Notes: generated by a model not told the origin, from the sequence alone. 48,917 bases of DNA from an uncultured Brevundimonas sp. (GCF_947305955.1 NZ_CAMZFB010000016.1:1-48917), one strand, 5' to 3'. Positions 17,052 through 24,325 are shown, counted from the first letter of the stretch. A program made the numbers and translations.

Positions 17052-17842
17052 GACAATGTCTGCCCGTCGTCGATGGTGAAGACCGAACCGGTGACCTGTG
17101 CCGCCGCGTCCGATGATAGATAGAGCACGGTCGCGTCCAGCGCGTTCGTATCCATGAAGCGCGGACGGGCGAATTTGGCGATCAGCGCCTGACCCGTGCG
17201 CGATTCCGGCAGGCCCTCGGTCAGGTCGGTGTGCATATATCCGGGCGAGATGACATTCACATTGATGCCCTTGCCCGCCCAGTCGCGGGCCAGAACGCGG
17301 CCCATCTGGGTCACCCCCGCCTTGGTCGCGCTATAGGGCCCAAGACCCGGCGAAATCTGTTTGTCGGTGATCGAGGAAATAATGACGATGCGGCCACGGC
17401 CCGACTGTTCGGAGCCGTGCTTCATCATCCGCTTGGCCCCTTCGCGGACCGTCAGAAAGGTGCCGCGCAGATTGACCGACACCACCTTGTCGAACTCTTC
17501 GATCGGCAGGTCGATGGCACGGCCCACGGCGCTGAGACCCGCATTGGCGATGACCGTATCGACAGGGCCGAAATGCGCCTCGGCGGCGTCATAGGCGGCG
17601 ATGGTCGAGGCCTCATCGGCGACGTCCATGGCGACGCTGAAGGCTTCGATACGCTTGGATTTCAGATCGGCCTCAACCTCGGCCAGCACTTCGGCGCGTC
17701 GTGCGGCCAGAACCACGCGCGCACCGCTCAGACCCAGAACCTCGGCAAAGCGGCGACCGATACCGGCAGACGCGCCGGTAACCAGTGCGGTGCGCCCCGA
17801 AAGATCGAAATTGAAACCGGCACTGACGCCTTGGTCGGACAT
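17048..17842 (-). CDS. Short-chain dehydrogenase/reductase (FabG-like)
   Basis: 264 residues. NAD(P)-binding TGASAGIG at 22-29, NAG at 101-103, catalytic Ser157/158, Tyr171 and Lys175 in GPYSATKAG, then ISPGYMHTDLT. A classical SDR, probably a 3-hydroxyacyl-CoA or alcohol dehydrogenase. It is the first gene of the SDR-racemase-TetR set, 73 bases after the acyl-CoA dehydrogenase stop. In the levulinate (lva) pathway an SDR accompanies the kinase and dehydrogenase pair, and the same grouping is seen here. Confidence 0.88.
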   Translation of the reverse strand: MSDQGVSAGFNFDLSGRTALVTGASAGIGRRFAEVLGLSGARVVLAARRAEVLAEVEADLKSKRIEAFSVAMDVADEASTIAAYDAAEAHFGPVDTVIANAGLSAVGRAIDLPIEEFDKVVSVNLRGTFLTVREGAKRMMKHGSEQSGRGRIVIISSITDKQISPGLGPYSATKAGVTQMGRVLARDWAGKGINVNVISPGYMHTDLTEGLPESRTGQALIAKFARPRFMDTNALDATVLYLSSDAAAQVTGSVFTIDDGQTLS

Positions 17843-17899
17843 ACGAACAGCCCCTCACTCCATCCCTTGAGGGGATTAGGGACGGCGAGGGGCTGAAAG

Positions 17900-17911
17900 T
17901 CAATCGATTGA
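17900..17911. promoter_or_regulatory. 12-base palindrome upstream of the SDR-racemase-tetR set
   Basis: TCAATCGATTGA is a perfect palindrome in the 73-base gap between the acyl-CoA dehydrogenase and SDR genes, 58 bases upstream of the SDR start. Flanking bases are AT-rich (TTAATTA). It is a candidate TetR operator; the assignment is positional. Confidence 0.35.
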
Positions 17912-17915
17912 TTAA

Positions 17916-19106
17916 TTACGCGGTCGCGACGGCCAGTGTCTCGCGCTTGATCTTCTTGGCGAGGCTCCATTTGTGGACCTCGGTCGGGCCGTCATAGATG
18001 CGGAAGGCGCGGACCTCGCGGAAAATTTGCTCGACCACGGTGTCTCCCGACACGCCGGTCCCGCCCATGATCTGGACGCAGCGGTCGGCAATGCGGAACA
18101 GGGCTTCGGAGACCGCGACCTTGGCCATGGAGCTTTCAGCCGTACCCAGCACGCCCGTGTCCAGGACGCCCGCGCACCAGTCGATCATCAGCTCGGCCTG
18201 TTTCAGCTCGATCAGGTTCTCGGCGAGCATAAAGCCGACGCCTTCGTGATCGATCAGCGGCTTGCCAAAGGCGTGGCGCTTCACCGCATAGGCCGAGGCG
18301 ATTTCGTGTGCGCGGCGGCAGGCACCCAGCCAACGCATGCAGTGCGTCAGACGCGCGGGCGACAGGCGCACCTGCGCGTATTTAAAGCCCTGATGCGGTT
18401 CGCCGAGGATGGCGTCGGAGGAGACGCGCAGGTTGTCGATCTTCAGGATCGAGTGGCCACCGGGCATGGAGCTGTCGATCGTTTCCAGCACCCGCTCGAC
18501 CGTGATGGCCGGATTGGGCAGGTCGATCAGGAACATGGTGGCGGCGACCTTGCCGTCACCGGCATCGGTCTTGGCCATGATGATGCCGACCGAGGCCCCC
18601 ACCGCGCCGGTGATGAAGGCCTTGCGTCCGTTGATGACCCAGTGGTTGCCGTCCTGAACGGCGGTGGTCTTGATCATCGACGGATCGGCACCGGCTCCGC
18701 CATCGGCGGCGGGTTCGGTCATGAAGAAGGCCGAACGGGCGGTGCCCGCGATCATGGGCTTGAGGAAATGGTCTTTCTGGGCGTCGTTGGCGACCTGACC
18801 CAGCATGTAGATATTGCCCTCGTCGGGAGCCATCACATTCAGCGCCACAGGGCCCAGCGGTGACAGGCCCGCCGCCTGCAGGATCAGCGCCGTCGAGCGG
18901 TGCGAGACGTGGTCTATGCCGCCCGGAATATGCGGGGTCAGCAGACCTGCCGCACGGGCCTTGTCACGCATTTCCGCGACCAGTTCATCGGTCGGGCCAT
19001 GGCTTTCGGCGCGATGGTCCTTCTCGTAGGGGATGATGGTTTCGCGCACAAAGGCTTCGACACGGGCGGCGATTTCGCGGCCACGTTCAAGGTCATTCAT
19101 AGTCAT
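17916..19106 (-). CDS. Acyl-CoA dehydrogenase (ACAD10/11, LvaC-like)
   Basis: 396 residues from the ATG at 19106, which overlaps the kinase gene stop (ATGA) and has CGGAG upstream; an ATG at 19100 is possible. It is an FAD-dependent acyl-CoA dehydrogenase: FMTEPAADGGAGADP and WVINGRKAFITGA form the flavin/substrate region, and RIYDGPTEVHKWSLAKKI closes the C-terminus. That ending, together with the coupled APH-family kinase gene, matches the ACAD10/ACAD11 and LvaC branch, in which the dehydrogenase works on 4-phospho-acyl-CoA made by the kinase. The pairing is what suggests the specialised function; plain alpha,beta-dehydrogenation is the alternative. Confidence 0.88.
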   Translation of the reverse strand: MTMNDLERGREIAARVEAFVRETIIPYEKDHRAESHGPTDELVAEMRDKARAAGLLTPHIPGGIDHVSHRSTALILQAAGLSPLGPVALNVMAPDEGNIYMLGQVANDAQKDHFLKPMIAGTARSAFFMTEPAADGGAGADPSMIKTTAVQDGNHWVINGRKAFITGAVGASVGIIMAKTDAGDGKVAATMFLIDLPNPAITVERVLETIDSSMPGGHSILKIDNLRVSSDAILGEPHQGFKYAQVRLSPARLTHCMRWLGACRRAHEIASAYAVKRHAFGKPLIDHEGVGFMLAENLIELKQAELMIDWCAGVLDTGVLGTAESSMAKVAVSEALFRIADRCVQIMGGTGVSGDTVVEQIFREVRAFRIYDGPTEVHKWSLAKKIKRETLAVATA

Positions 19107-20164
19107 GCGGCGGCTCCGGTCTGAGCCCAAGCGAGGGCAGCGAGTTCGGGGAAGTTATCGGCCATGGTCTGGGCGTGCTCGGATGCGGCACTGCCACGCA
19201 GCAGGCGTCCCTTGATGCCGTGGAAGATGGCGGCGAAGCGGAACATGTTGAACGCGAAATAGAAACGCAGTTCGGCGTCGCTCGGCACGGTGCGGCCCGT
19301 CCGCTCGCAATAGGCGGCCAGATAGTCTGCCTCGGACGGAATACCGAGTGCCGCAAGGTCCGCGCCTGCGAACCCGCCGATCATGTGCGGCGGCAGGCGG
19401 TACATCATCATGTGATAGATGAAATCGCCCATGGGATGACCCAGCGTCGAAAGCTCCCAGTCCAGAACGGCACGGACAGTGGGGCCATCGGGCGCGAAGA
19501 TCAGATTGTCGGCACGATAGTCGCCGTGGATGATCGACGACGCGCCGTCGTCAGCTGGCATATTCGCCGGAAGCCATTCGATCAGGCGGTCCATATTCGG
19601 ATCGCGGCCAGCCAGTTCATCGGCCAGATACTGCTTTGACCAGCGCTCGATCTGGCGGGCGAAGAAATTACCCGGACGGCCATAGTCACCCAGCCCGACC
19701 GCTTCGGGATCGATGCTGTGCAACTTGGCGATGGTGGCGTTCAGCGTATCGAAATGGGCGGCCCTTTGTTCGGGCGTCAGATCGGGCAGGGTCGGGTTCC
19801 AGAAGATGCGCCCCTCGACCAGTTCCATCACATAGAAGACGCTGCCGATGACGGCTTCGTCCTCGCACAGGGCGACGGCGCGGGCGACGGGAAAGCCCGC
19901 CTTGGCCAGACCGGAGATGACGCGGAACTCGCGCTCGACCGCATGGGCCCCTTTCAGGATTGCACCGGACGGCTTGCGGCGCAGGACATAGGCCCCCGAG
20001 GGCGTGTCCATGCGATAGGTGGGATTGGACTGGCCACCCTTGAACTGGCTCAGCCGGATCGGCCCCTTGAAACCCTCGGCATGGGCTTCCAGCCAGCGCG
20101 TCAGCTCTTCCAGTGGCAGTTCGAAGCCGGGGCGAACCTCACCAGCACCTTCAAAAACACTCAT
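19103..20164 (-). CDS. APH-family kinase of the ACAD10/11-LvaA type
   Basis: 353 residues. An aminoglycoside-phosphotransferase fold with GGQSNPTY at 43-50, VLRRKPSG at 60-67, catalytic IIHGDYRADN (Asp215, Asn220) and the metal-binding VLDWELSTLG (Asp235). This wording is that of the N-terminal domain of human ACAD10/11 and of LvaA, which phosphorylate 4-hydroxyacyl-CoA, not of antibiotic-resistance enzymes. It is the first gene of its operon and is translationally coupled to the dehydrogenase. I infer it handles a 4-hydroxyacyl-CoA made in this pathway. Confidence 0.88.
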   Translation of the reverse strand: MSVFEGAGEVRPGFELPLEELTRWLEAHAEGFKGPIRLSQFKGGQSNPTYRMDTPSGAYVLRRKPSGAILKGAHAVEREFRVISGLAKAGFPVARAVALCEDEAVIGSVFYVMELVEGRIFWNPTLPDLTPEQRAAHFDTLNATIAKLHSIDPEAVGLGDYGRPGNFFARQIERWSKQYLADELAGRDPNMDRLIEWLPANMPADDGASSIIHGDYRADNLIFAPDGPTVRAVLDWELSTLGHPMGDFIYHMMMYRLPPHMIGGFAGADLAALGIPSEADYLAAYCERTGRTVPSDAELRFYFAFNMFRFAAIFHGIKGRLLRGSAASEHAQTMADNFPELAALAWAQTGAAA

Positions 20165-20288
20165 GCCCCACCCCTCTATTTAATCGTTCAACTAACACTA
20201 TTCGCCCATTCGGGTGACTTCAACGAATAATGCATGTGAACCACCTCACAGGGGGTGGGGTGTCATAGTCAGTCTGTTTATGCAAGCC
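20165..20288 (-). promoter_or_regulatory. Promoter region of the kinase/acyl-CoA dehydrogenase operon
   Basis: 124 bases between the Rnk-like gene stop and the kinase start. It holds, in order leftward, the 18-base motif at 20269-20286 (15 of 18 bases shared with 9956-9973), a GC-rich imperfect hairpin CCACCTC/GGGGTGG near 20241-20259, and an AT-rich stretch at 20176-20192 close to the start that loosely resembles the palindrome flank at 17900. No promoter box is certain. Confidence 0.4.
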
Positions 20289-20714
20289 TTAGTGTTGCAG
20301 GGTCTCGACCAGATCGAGGTCCTCGACCATCACCACTGTCAGGCGGCGCGTCTCGCCCGACGGGTTCGGCCAGTCGATCGTCTCGCCCTCGCGCAGCCCG
20401 AGCAGGCCCGCGCCTACGAAGGACAGAACCGAAATCTTGCCCGTGTCGATATCTGCATCCTTGGGCAGCACCAGACAGACGCGTCGCACATCCTGTGCGC
20501 CACCGTCGGTGAAATGAACCCAGCGGTTCAGCCCCACGGTCCCCTTGGGCAGGTCGGTGTCGGCGACAACCTCGGCGCGGTCCATCTCCTGTTGCAGCAG
20601 ACCTGCGGCCCCCGTGCCGGGCAGATCCCCGACCAGTCGTTCAAGGGCGTCGAAATCGCGTTCGGTGATGGTGATGGCGGGCGGCGGCTGGGCCTTGGTG
20701 CGGGGACGGGACAT
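20289..20714 (-). CDS. rnk: Rnk / GreA-GreB family protein (nucleoside diphosphate kinase regulator)
   Basis: 141 residues. The second half (VGLNRWVHFTDGG through SFVGAGLLGLREGETIDWP) is the GreA/GreB C-terminal FKBP-like domain. The first ~45 residues are too short for the Gre coiled coil and match the Rnk layout. Rnk-type proteins bind RNA polymerase without the transcript-cleavage tip. A GGAG site precedes the ATG at 20714, and the 59-residue gene upstream lies 27 bases away, so the two are probably co-transcribed. A role in transcription is known for the family; its target here is not. Confidence 0.82.
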   Translation of the reverse strand: MSRPRTKAQPPPAITITERDFDALERLVGDLPGTGAAGLLQQEMDRAEVVADTDLPKGTVGLNRWVHFTDGGAQDVRRVCLVLPKDADIDTGKISVLSFVGAGLLGLREGETIDWPNPSGETRRLTVVMVEDLDLVETLQH

Positions 20715-20741
20715 GTTTTCTACTCCGGTAATGTTCAGTGA

Positions 20742-20921
20742 TCAGGCGGCGCTGGGGCCGTCCGGATCGTCTGGGATGATGGGTTTGGTGATGATGGTGG
20801 GGCGGGCCCTGAACGGGATCACCTCGGCCATTTGAGGGACGGGGCGAGCGTGGTCGCAGCTCTGGTGGGCGGGGTGCGATTGACCGCAGCGGTCGCAATC
20901 CAATTCGTCAGGTGCAGACAT
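20742..20921 (-). CDS. Small Cys-motif protein, 59 residues, unknown function
   Basis: An open frame with a strong ribosome site (AAGGAG, 8 bases before the ATG at 20921). The N-terminal third carries CDRCGQSHPAHQSCDH, with Cys9, Cys12, Cys22 and His24 placed as a possible zinc ribbon or knuckle. The rest, from about residue 25, is Pro-rich and ends DDPDGPSAA. It lies 27 bases upstream of the Rnk-like gene on the same strand and could be co-regulated with it. I do not recognise the family. Short length and composition leave some doubt that it is expressed, but the ribosome site and metal-type motif argue for it. Confidence 0.6.
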   Translation of the reverse strand: MSAPDELDCDRCGQSHPAHQSCDHARPVPQMAEVIPFRARPTIITKPIIPDDPDGPSAA

Positions 20922-21243
20922 GACACCAACTCCTTTTCAGTCGCGCGAATGAAGCAGGAACCCGACAGCCGGACGCGGCGCATTGGCGCGCAGACACCCG
21001 TCAGGTGTCTTTCAAATCCGGATTGAAGAGGTCAGGAACGCACAGAGACGGCCCCCGTAGCGGGGACCCGCCGGAACATCGGCGCGGTAAACCGCTACGG
21101 GCTAAAGGCCTTCGACGCGGCGACCCGCGTGCGTGAGGCGTCGAGCTTGGCTGACGAACCGTTGCATAACGGCTAGAGGCTGATCCCGACGGGTGTAAAA
21201 GTCAAATCCGCACACCCCATTTGGTGCATGGAGCCACTAGCGT
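20922..21243. ncRNA. 322-base gap with a cluster of hairpins; candidate structured RNA or folP leader
   Basis: No plausible gene. From 21054 to 21217 four perfect or nearly perfect stems follow each other. They are CCCGTAGCGG (21054-21063) with CCGCTACGGG (21092-21101), enclosing CGCCG/CGGCG; TTCGACGC (21111-21118) with GCGTCGAG (21138-21145); CCGTT-GCAT-AACGG (21159-21172); and GGGTGT (21191-21196) with ACACCC (21212-21217). The last ends 26 bases before folP. A 10-base palindrome AATCCGGATT lies at 21015-21024. I compared it mentally with tmRNA, SRP RNA, RNase P, THF and ZTP riboswitches and see no match. The strand is uncertain; plus would make it a folP leader. Confidence 0.4.
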
Positions 21244-22086
21244 ATGACCCTGACTGGCCTGTTGAACGCCCGCCGCCGTCCCTTGGTGATGGGCATCGTC
21301 AATGTGACGCCCGACAGCTTTTCCGACGGCGGCCAGTACAATGGGCTGGACGCCGCCGTGGCCCATGCGCACCAACTGATTGCCGATGGTGCCGACGTGC
21401 TGGACATCGGCGGCGAGAGCACCCGTCCCGGCTCCGATCCCGTCAGTGCCGAGGAAGAGATCGCCCGCGTGGTTCCGGTGATCGAGGCCGTGCGGGCCCT
21501 ATGGGATGGCGTTATCAGCATCGACACGATGAAGCCGCAGGTGGCCCGCGCCGCCGTCGCCGCCGGAGCCACCGTCTGGAACGACGTGACGGGGCTGGGG
21601 TTCGACGCGGACAGCCCCGCCACCGCCGCCGAACTGGGCGTGGATGTCATCCTTATGCACATGAAGGGCGAGCCCAAGACCATGCAGGATGCCCCCGCCT
21701 ATGAGGATGTGACCGCAGAGGTCATGGCTCATCTGGCGGCCTGTGCCGAGGTGGCCGTCGATGCGGGCGTCGATCCCGACAGGATATGGCTCGATCCGGG
21801 GATCGGCTTTGCCAAGACGACGGCCCACAACCTGCGCCTGACGGCGGACCTGCCCGTGCTTTGCTCGCTCGGCTATCCGGTTCTCTATGGTGCCAGCCGC
21901 AAGCGTATGATCGCCGAGATCGACCCGTCAGCCACCGATGCCGCCGATCGTCTGGGCGGCACTCTGGCACTTCATCTGGAAGCTGTCAGGCTGGGGGCTG
22001 ATATGGTGCGCGTGCATGATGTGCGTGAAATGGTTCAGGCGCTGAAGGTTCAGGCCGCGCTGTGGTCGTGCGGGGAGGCGCTCTGA
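21244..22086 (+). CDS. folP: Dihydropteroate synthase
   Basis: 280 residues, the normal length. It condenses 6-hydroxymethyl-7,8-dihydropterin pyrophosphate with p-aminobenzoate in folate synthesis, in the cytoplasm. Signatures: MGIVNVTPDSFSDGG at 16-30, the pABA/sulfonamide-site loop DIGGESTRPGS at 54-64, and GASRKRMI near residue 218. The ATG at 21244 fits the family start; there is no clear Shine-Dalgarno, and the folded region just upstream may control access. Its TGA overlaps the next gene's ATG (TGATG), so it heads an operon with two small membrane proteins and thiD. Confidence 0.96.
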   Translation: MTLTGLLNARRRPLVMGIVNVTPDSFSDGGQYNGLDAAVAHAHQLIADGADVLDIGGESTRPGSDPVSAEEEIARVVPVIEAVRALWDGVISIDTMKPQVARAAVAAGATVWNDVTGLGFDADSPATAAELGVDVILMHMKGEPKTMQDAPAYEDVTAEVMAHLAACAEVAVDAGVDPDRIWLDPGIGFAKTTAHNLRLTADLPVLCSLGYPVLYGASRKRMIAEIDPSATDAADRLGGTLALHLEAVRLGADMVRVHDVREMVQALKVQAALWSCGEAL

Positions 22087-22445
22087 TGTTCGGTGTATCG
22101 CCCTATATTGCCCCGATCCTGCTGCTGGCGGTGTCGAACGTCTTTATGACGTTTGCGTGGTACGGCCATTTGAAGGGCGACCCCAAGCCCTTGTGGATCG
22201 CCGTCCTGCTCAGCTGGGGTATCGCCTTTTTCGAATACTGGCTGGCGGTTCCGGCCAACCGGATCGGCCACACCGTCTATTCGGCGGCGGAACTGAAGAC
22301 GATGCAGGAAGTCATCACCCTTGCCGTGTTCGCGGGGTTTTCGGTGCTTTATCTCGGCGAGAAGCTGACCATCAACCACTTGATCGGCTTTGCCTTTATC
22401 GCTCTGGGGGCGTGGTTCATCTTCCGCGGGCCGATCGGCTCGTGA
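22086..22445 (+). CDS. DUF486-type small membrane protein (DMT superfamily-like)
   Basis: 119 residues from the ATG at 22086 that overlaps the folP stop. Four hydrophobic segments of about 20 residues, the layout of DUF486, a small relative of the drug/metabolite transporter superfamily. AWYGHLK and VPANRIGHT are motifs I associate with DUF486. Its function is unknown; neighbours suggest linkage to folate/thiamine genes by co-transcription only. Translational coupling to folP is likely. Confidence 0.82.
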   Translation: MFGVSPYIAPILLLAVSNVFMTFAWYGHLKGDPKPLWIAVLLSWGIAFFEYWLAVPANRIGHTVYSAAELKTMQEVITLAVFAGFSVLYLGEKLTINHLIGFAFIALGAWFIFRGPIGS

Positions 22446-22513
22446 GATAACACAGGGTTTCGCGCGCGACGCGAGCCTTGCACCCGACGGCGGCTTGGCC
22501 CATCAGGCGGGCC

Positions 22514-22858
22514 ATGTCTTGGCTCCTCTCTCTCAATCCGTGGCTCGTGCTGATCGTGGCGGGCATGTTCGAAGTCCTGTGGGCGTCCGGCGTGAAGCAC
22601 GTCGGCGTGCAGCGACCCTTCATCTCGCTGGGCGTGGCTCTGGCGCTGGCGGCCAGCATGATCGGCCTGTGGGCAGCGACGCAGAAGCTCCCCGTGGGCA
22701 CCGCCTATGCGGTGTGGACGGGCATTGGCGCGGTCGGTGCCGCGGTGGTCGGGATCGTGGTCTATCAGGAACCCGCGACGGCGGTTCGCGCCGTCTGCAT
22801 CCTGTTGATCGTGGCCGGCATCGTGGGGCTGAAACTGTTTTCGGGGGCAGGGGCATGA
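22514..22858 (+). CDS. Small multidrug resistance family transporter (SugE/Gdx-like)
   Basis: 114 residues from the ATG at 22514, with four predicted membrane helices. The first helix carries the essential Glu in GMFEVLWASGVKH, and the third reads AYAVWTGIGAVGAAVVG. Both are SMR hallmarks, the WASG wording pointing to the SugE/Gdx (guanidinium exporter) branch over EmrE. SMR proteins work as antiparallel dimers exchanging protons for cations. It lies 68 bases after the DUF486 gene and overlaps thiD by ATGA. No guanidine riboswitch is apparent upstream. Confidence 0.85.
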   Translation: MSWLLSLNPWLVLIVAGMFEVLWASGVKHVGVQRPFISLGVALALAASMIGLWAATQKLPVGTAYAVWTGIGAVGAAVVGIVVYQEPATAVRAVCILLIVAGIVGLKLFSGAGA

Positions 22859-23709
22859 GCCAATCAGAGAATTCTCTCGCTCAAGCCGCGGGCGACCGCG
22901 TCGCACGCGATAGCGAAACTAAAATGGGTAGGGTGTTGGTTATTGCCGGATCGGATTCCGGCGGTGGTGCGGGCATTCAGGCCGACATCAAGGCCATCAC
23001 CATGCTGGGCGGTTTTGCGGCCACGGCGATCACGGCGGTGACGGTGCAGAACACGCTGGGCGTTCATGGCGTCCATCCGCTGCCACTGGATGTCATCACC
23101 GCACAGGCCCGTTGCGTTCTAGAAGACATCGGCACCGACGCGGTGAAAACCGGCATGCTGGGCACGGTCGATGTGGTGGAAACCGTCGCCGCCCTGCTGG
23201 ACGAGGCCAAGGCTCCCGCGGTGGTCGATCCGGTGATGATCGCCAAGGGCGGCCATCCCCTTCTGCCCGATCTGGCGGTCGAGGCGGTCAAGTCCCTGAT
23301 GGTGCCGCGTGCGGCGCTTCTGACGCCCAATGCCCCCGAGGCTGAAGCTCTGACGGGTCTGTCCATCACCGACGCCGACGGCCAGCGCCGCGCGGGCGAG
23401 ATGCTGCTGGGCATGGGCGCCAAGGCCGTGCTGATGAAGGGCGGCCACGTCGAGGGCGATACCGTCATCGATATCCTGATGACCCCCGACGGCGAGACGG
23501 TTCTGGAAAGCGAGCGCGTCGATACCCGCCACACCCACGGCACCGGCTGTACCCTCGCCAGCGCCTGCTCGGCAGGCTTGGCCAAGGGGCTTCCGGTCCA
23601 TATCGCGGTGGCTGAAGCCTGGGCCTATGTCGCCGAGGCCATCCGCCGCGCGCCGGGTCTTGGCGGGGGTCACGGCCCGCTGGACCACGCATGGCCGGTC
23701 CGCAAATGA
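22855..23709 (+). CDS. thiD: Hydroxymethylpyrimidine/phosphomethylpyrimidine kinase
   Basis: 284 residues from the ATG at 22855, which overlaps the SMR stop (ATGA) and follows GGGGGCAGGGG. The kinase makes HMP-PP for thiamine synthesis by two successive phosphorylations. Substrate site AGSDSGGGAGIQADIK at 31-46; anion hole HGTGCTLAS with Cys232. Compared with the usual ThiD the first 23 residues (MSQSENSLAQ...) are an extra hydrophilic lead. A second ATG at 22924 would give the standard start but has no ribosome site. The frame also stays open upstream, but that is not coding. Confidence 0.93.
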   Translation: MSQSENSLAQAAGDRVARDSETKMGRVLVIAGSDSGGGAGIQADIKAITMLGGFAATAITAVTVQNTLGVHGVHPLPLDVITAQARCVLEDIGTDAVKTGMLGTVDVVETVAALLDEAKAPAVVDPVMIAKGGHPLLPDLAVEAVKSLMVPRAALLTPNAPEAEALTGLSITDADGQRRAGEMLLGMGAKAVLMKGGHVEGDTVIDILMTPDGETVLESERVDTRHTHGTGCTLASACSAGLAKGLPVHIAVAEAWAYVAEAIRRAPGLGGGHGPLDHAWPVRK

Positions 23710-24281
23710 CCGAGGCCGAACGCGAGGCGCGTCTGGTCGAAATCCTGCGCGATAACGACACCCTGATGCAGGTGCTGCGGACGGTGCGCGATATCGGCCT
23801 GCCGGATTGGCGGCTGTTTTCCGGTTCGGTCTATCAGTCGGTGTGGAACGCGCAGACGGGGCGTCCGGCGGGGTTCGGCACCAAGGACTATGACATCGGC
23901 TATTTCGACCCCGACACCTCGTGGGATGCAGAGGATGTGTGGATCAAGCGCGTGGCCGCCGCTTTCGACGAACCGCTGAAGTCGCAGGTCGAGGTCCGCA
24001 ATCAGGCCCGCGTCCACCTGTGGGCCCCGCAGAAGTTCGGCGAGGATTTCGCCCCCCTGCTGTGCACGGATGATGCGCCCGCGCGCTTTGTGGCACCGGC
24101 CTTTGCGGTGGGCGTGCGTCTGGAAGCCGATGACAGCATCAGCGTCCACTCCGCCTATGGTCTGGCCGATGTGTTCGACATGGTGATCCGCCCGACGCCC
24201 CGCCGTGGAAAGGCCAAGGGCTGGGACAAGATTATCGCCAAGCTGAAAGACCGCTGGCCCGAACTGACGGTCGCGGACTGA
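23706..24281 (+). CDS. Nucleotidyltransferase family protein (DUF925 / NTP_transf_6-like)
   Basis: 191 residues from the ATG at 23706, which overlaps the thiD stop by ATGA; an ATG at 23691 would add five residues. It looks like PF06042: SGSVYQSVWN near 39-48, then GTKDYDIGYFD (DxD-like) and VEVRNQARVH. The family has a minimal nucleotidyltransferase fold and unknown substrate. It is the last gene before the strong terminator at 24291 and has no visible functional tie to folate or thiamine beyond the operon. Confidence 0.82.
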   Translation: MTEAEREARLVEILRDNDTLMQVLRTVRDIGLPDWRLFSGSVYQSVWNAQTGRPAGFGTKDYDIGYFDPDTSWDAEDVWIKRVAAAFDEPLKSQVEVRNQARVHLWAPQKFGEDFAPLLCTDDAPARFVAPAFAVGVRLEADDSISVHSAYGLADVFDMVIRPTPRRGKAKGWDKIIAKLKDRWPELTVAD

Positions 24282-24290
24282 TATAAGGAA

Positions 24291-24325
24291 AAGGGCGCGG
24301 CTCCTTAGGGAAGAGCCGCGCCCTT
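24291..24325. terminator. Strong bidirectional terminator
   Basis: AAGGGCGCGGCTC and GAGCCGCGCCCTT form a perfect 13-base stem with a 9-base loop. On the minus strand the stem is followed by TTTTCCTTAT, a good rho-independent end for the secreted-protein gene at 24383-24763. On the plus strand it ends the folP-thiD operon. A second hairpin, TCCGGCGCG (24329-24337) with CGCGCCGGA (24359-24367), sits beside it; both loops contain CTTAGGGA. Confidence 0.85.

Noticed and set aside
20922..21243. tmRNA, SRP RNA, 6S RNA or a known folate riboswitch
   Set aside because: None of the conserved bases I remember from these families is present, so it is reported only as an unknown structured region.
22446..22513. 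Possible mini-ykkC (guanidine-II) riboswitch before the SMR gene
   Set aside because: Two small stems can be drawn, but the loops are not the ACGR tetraloops the class requires.
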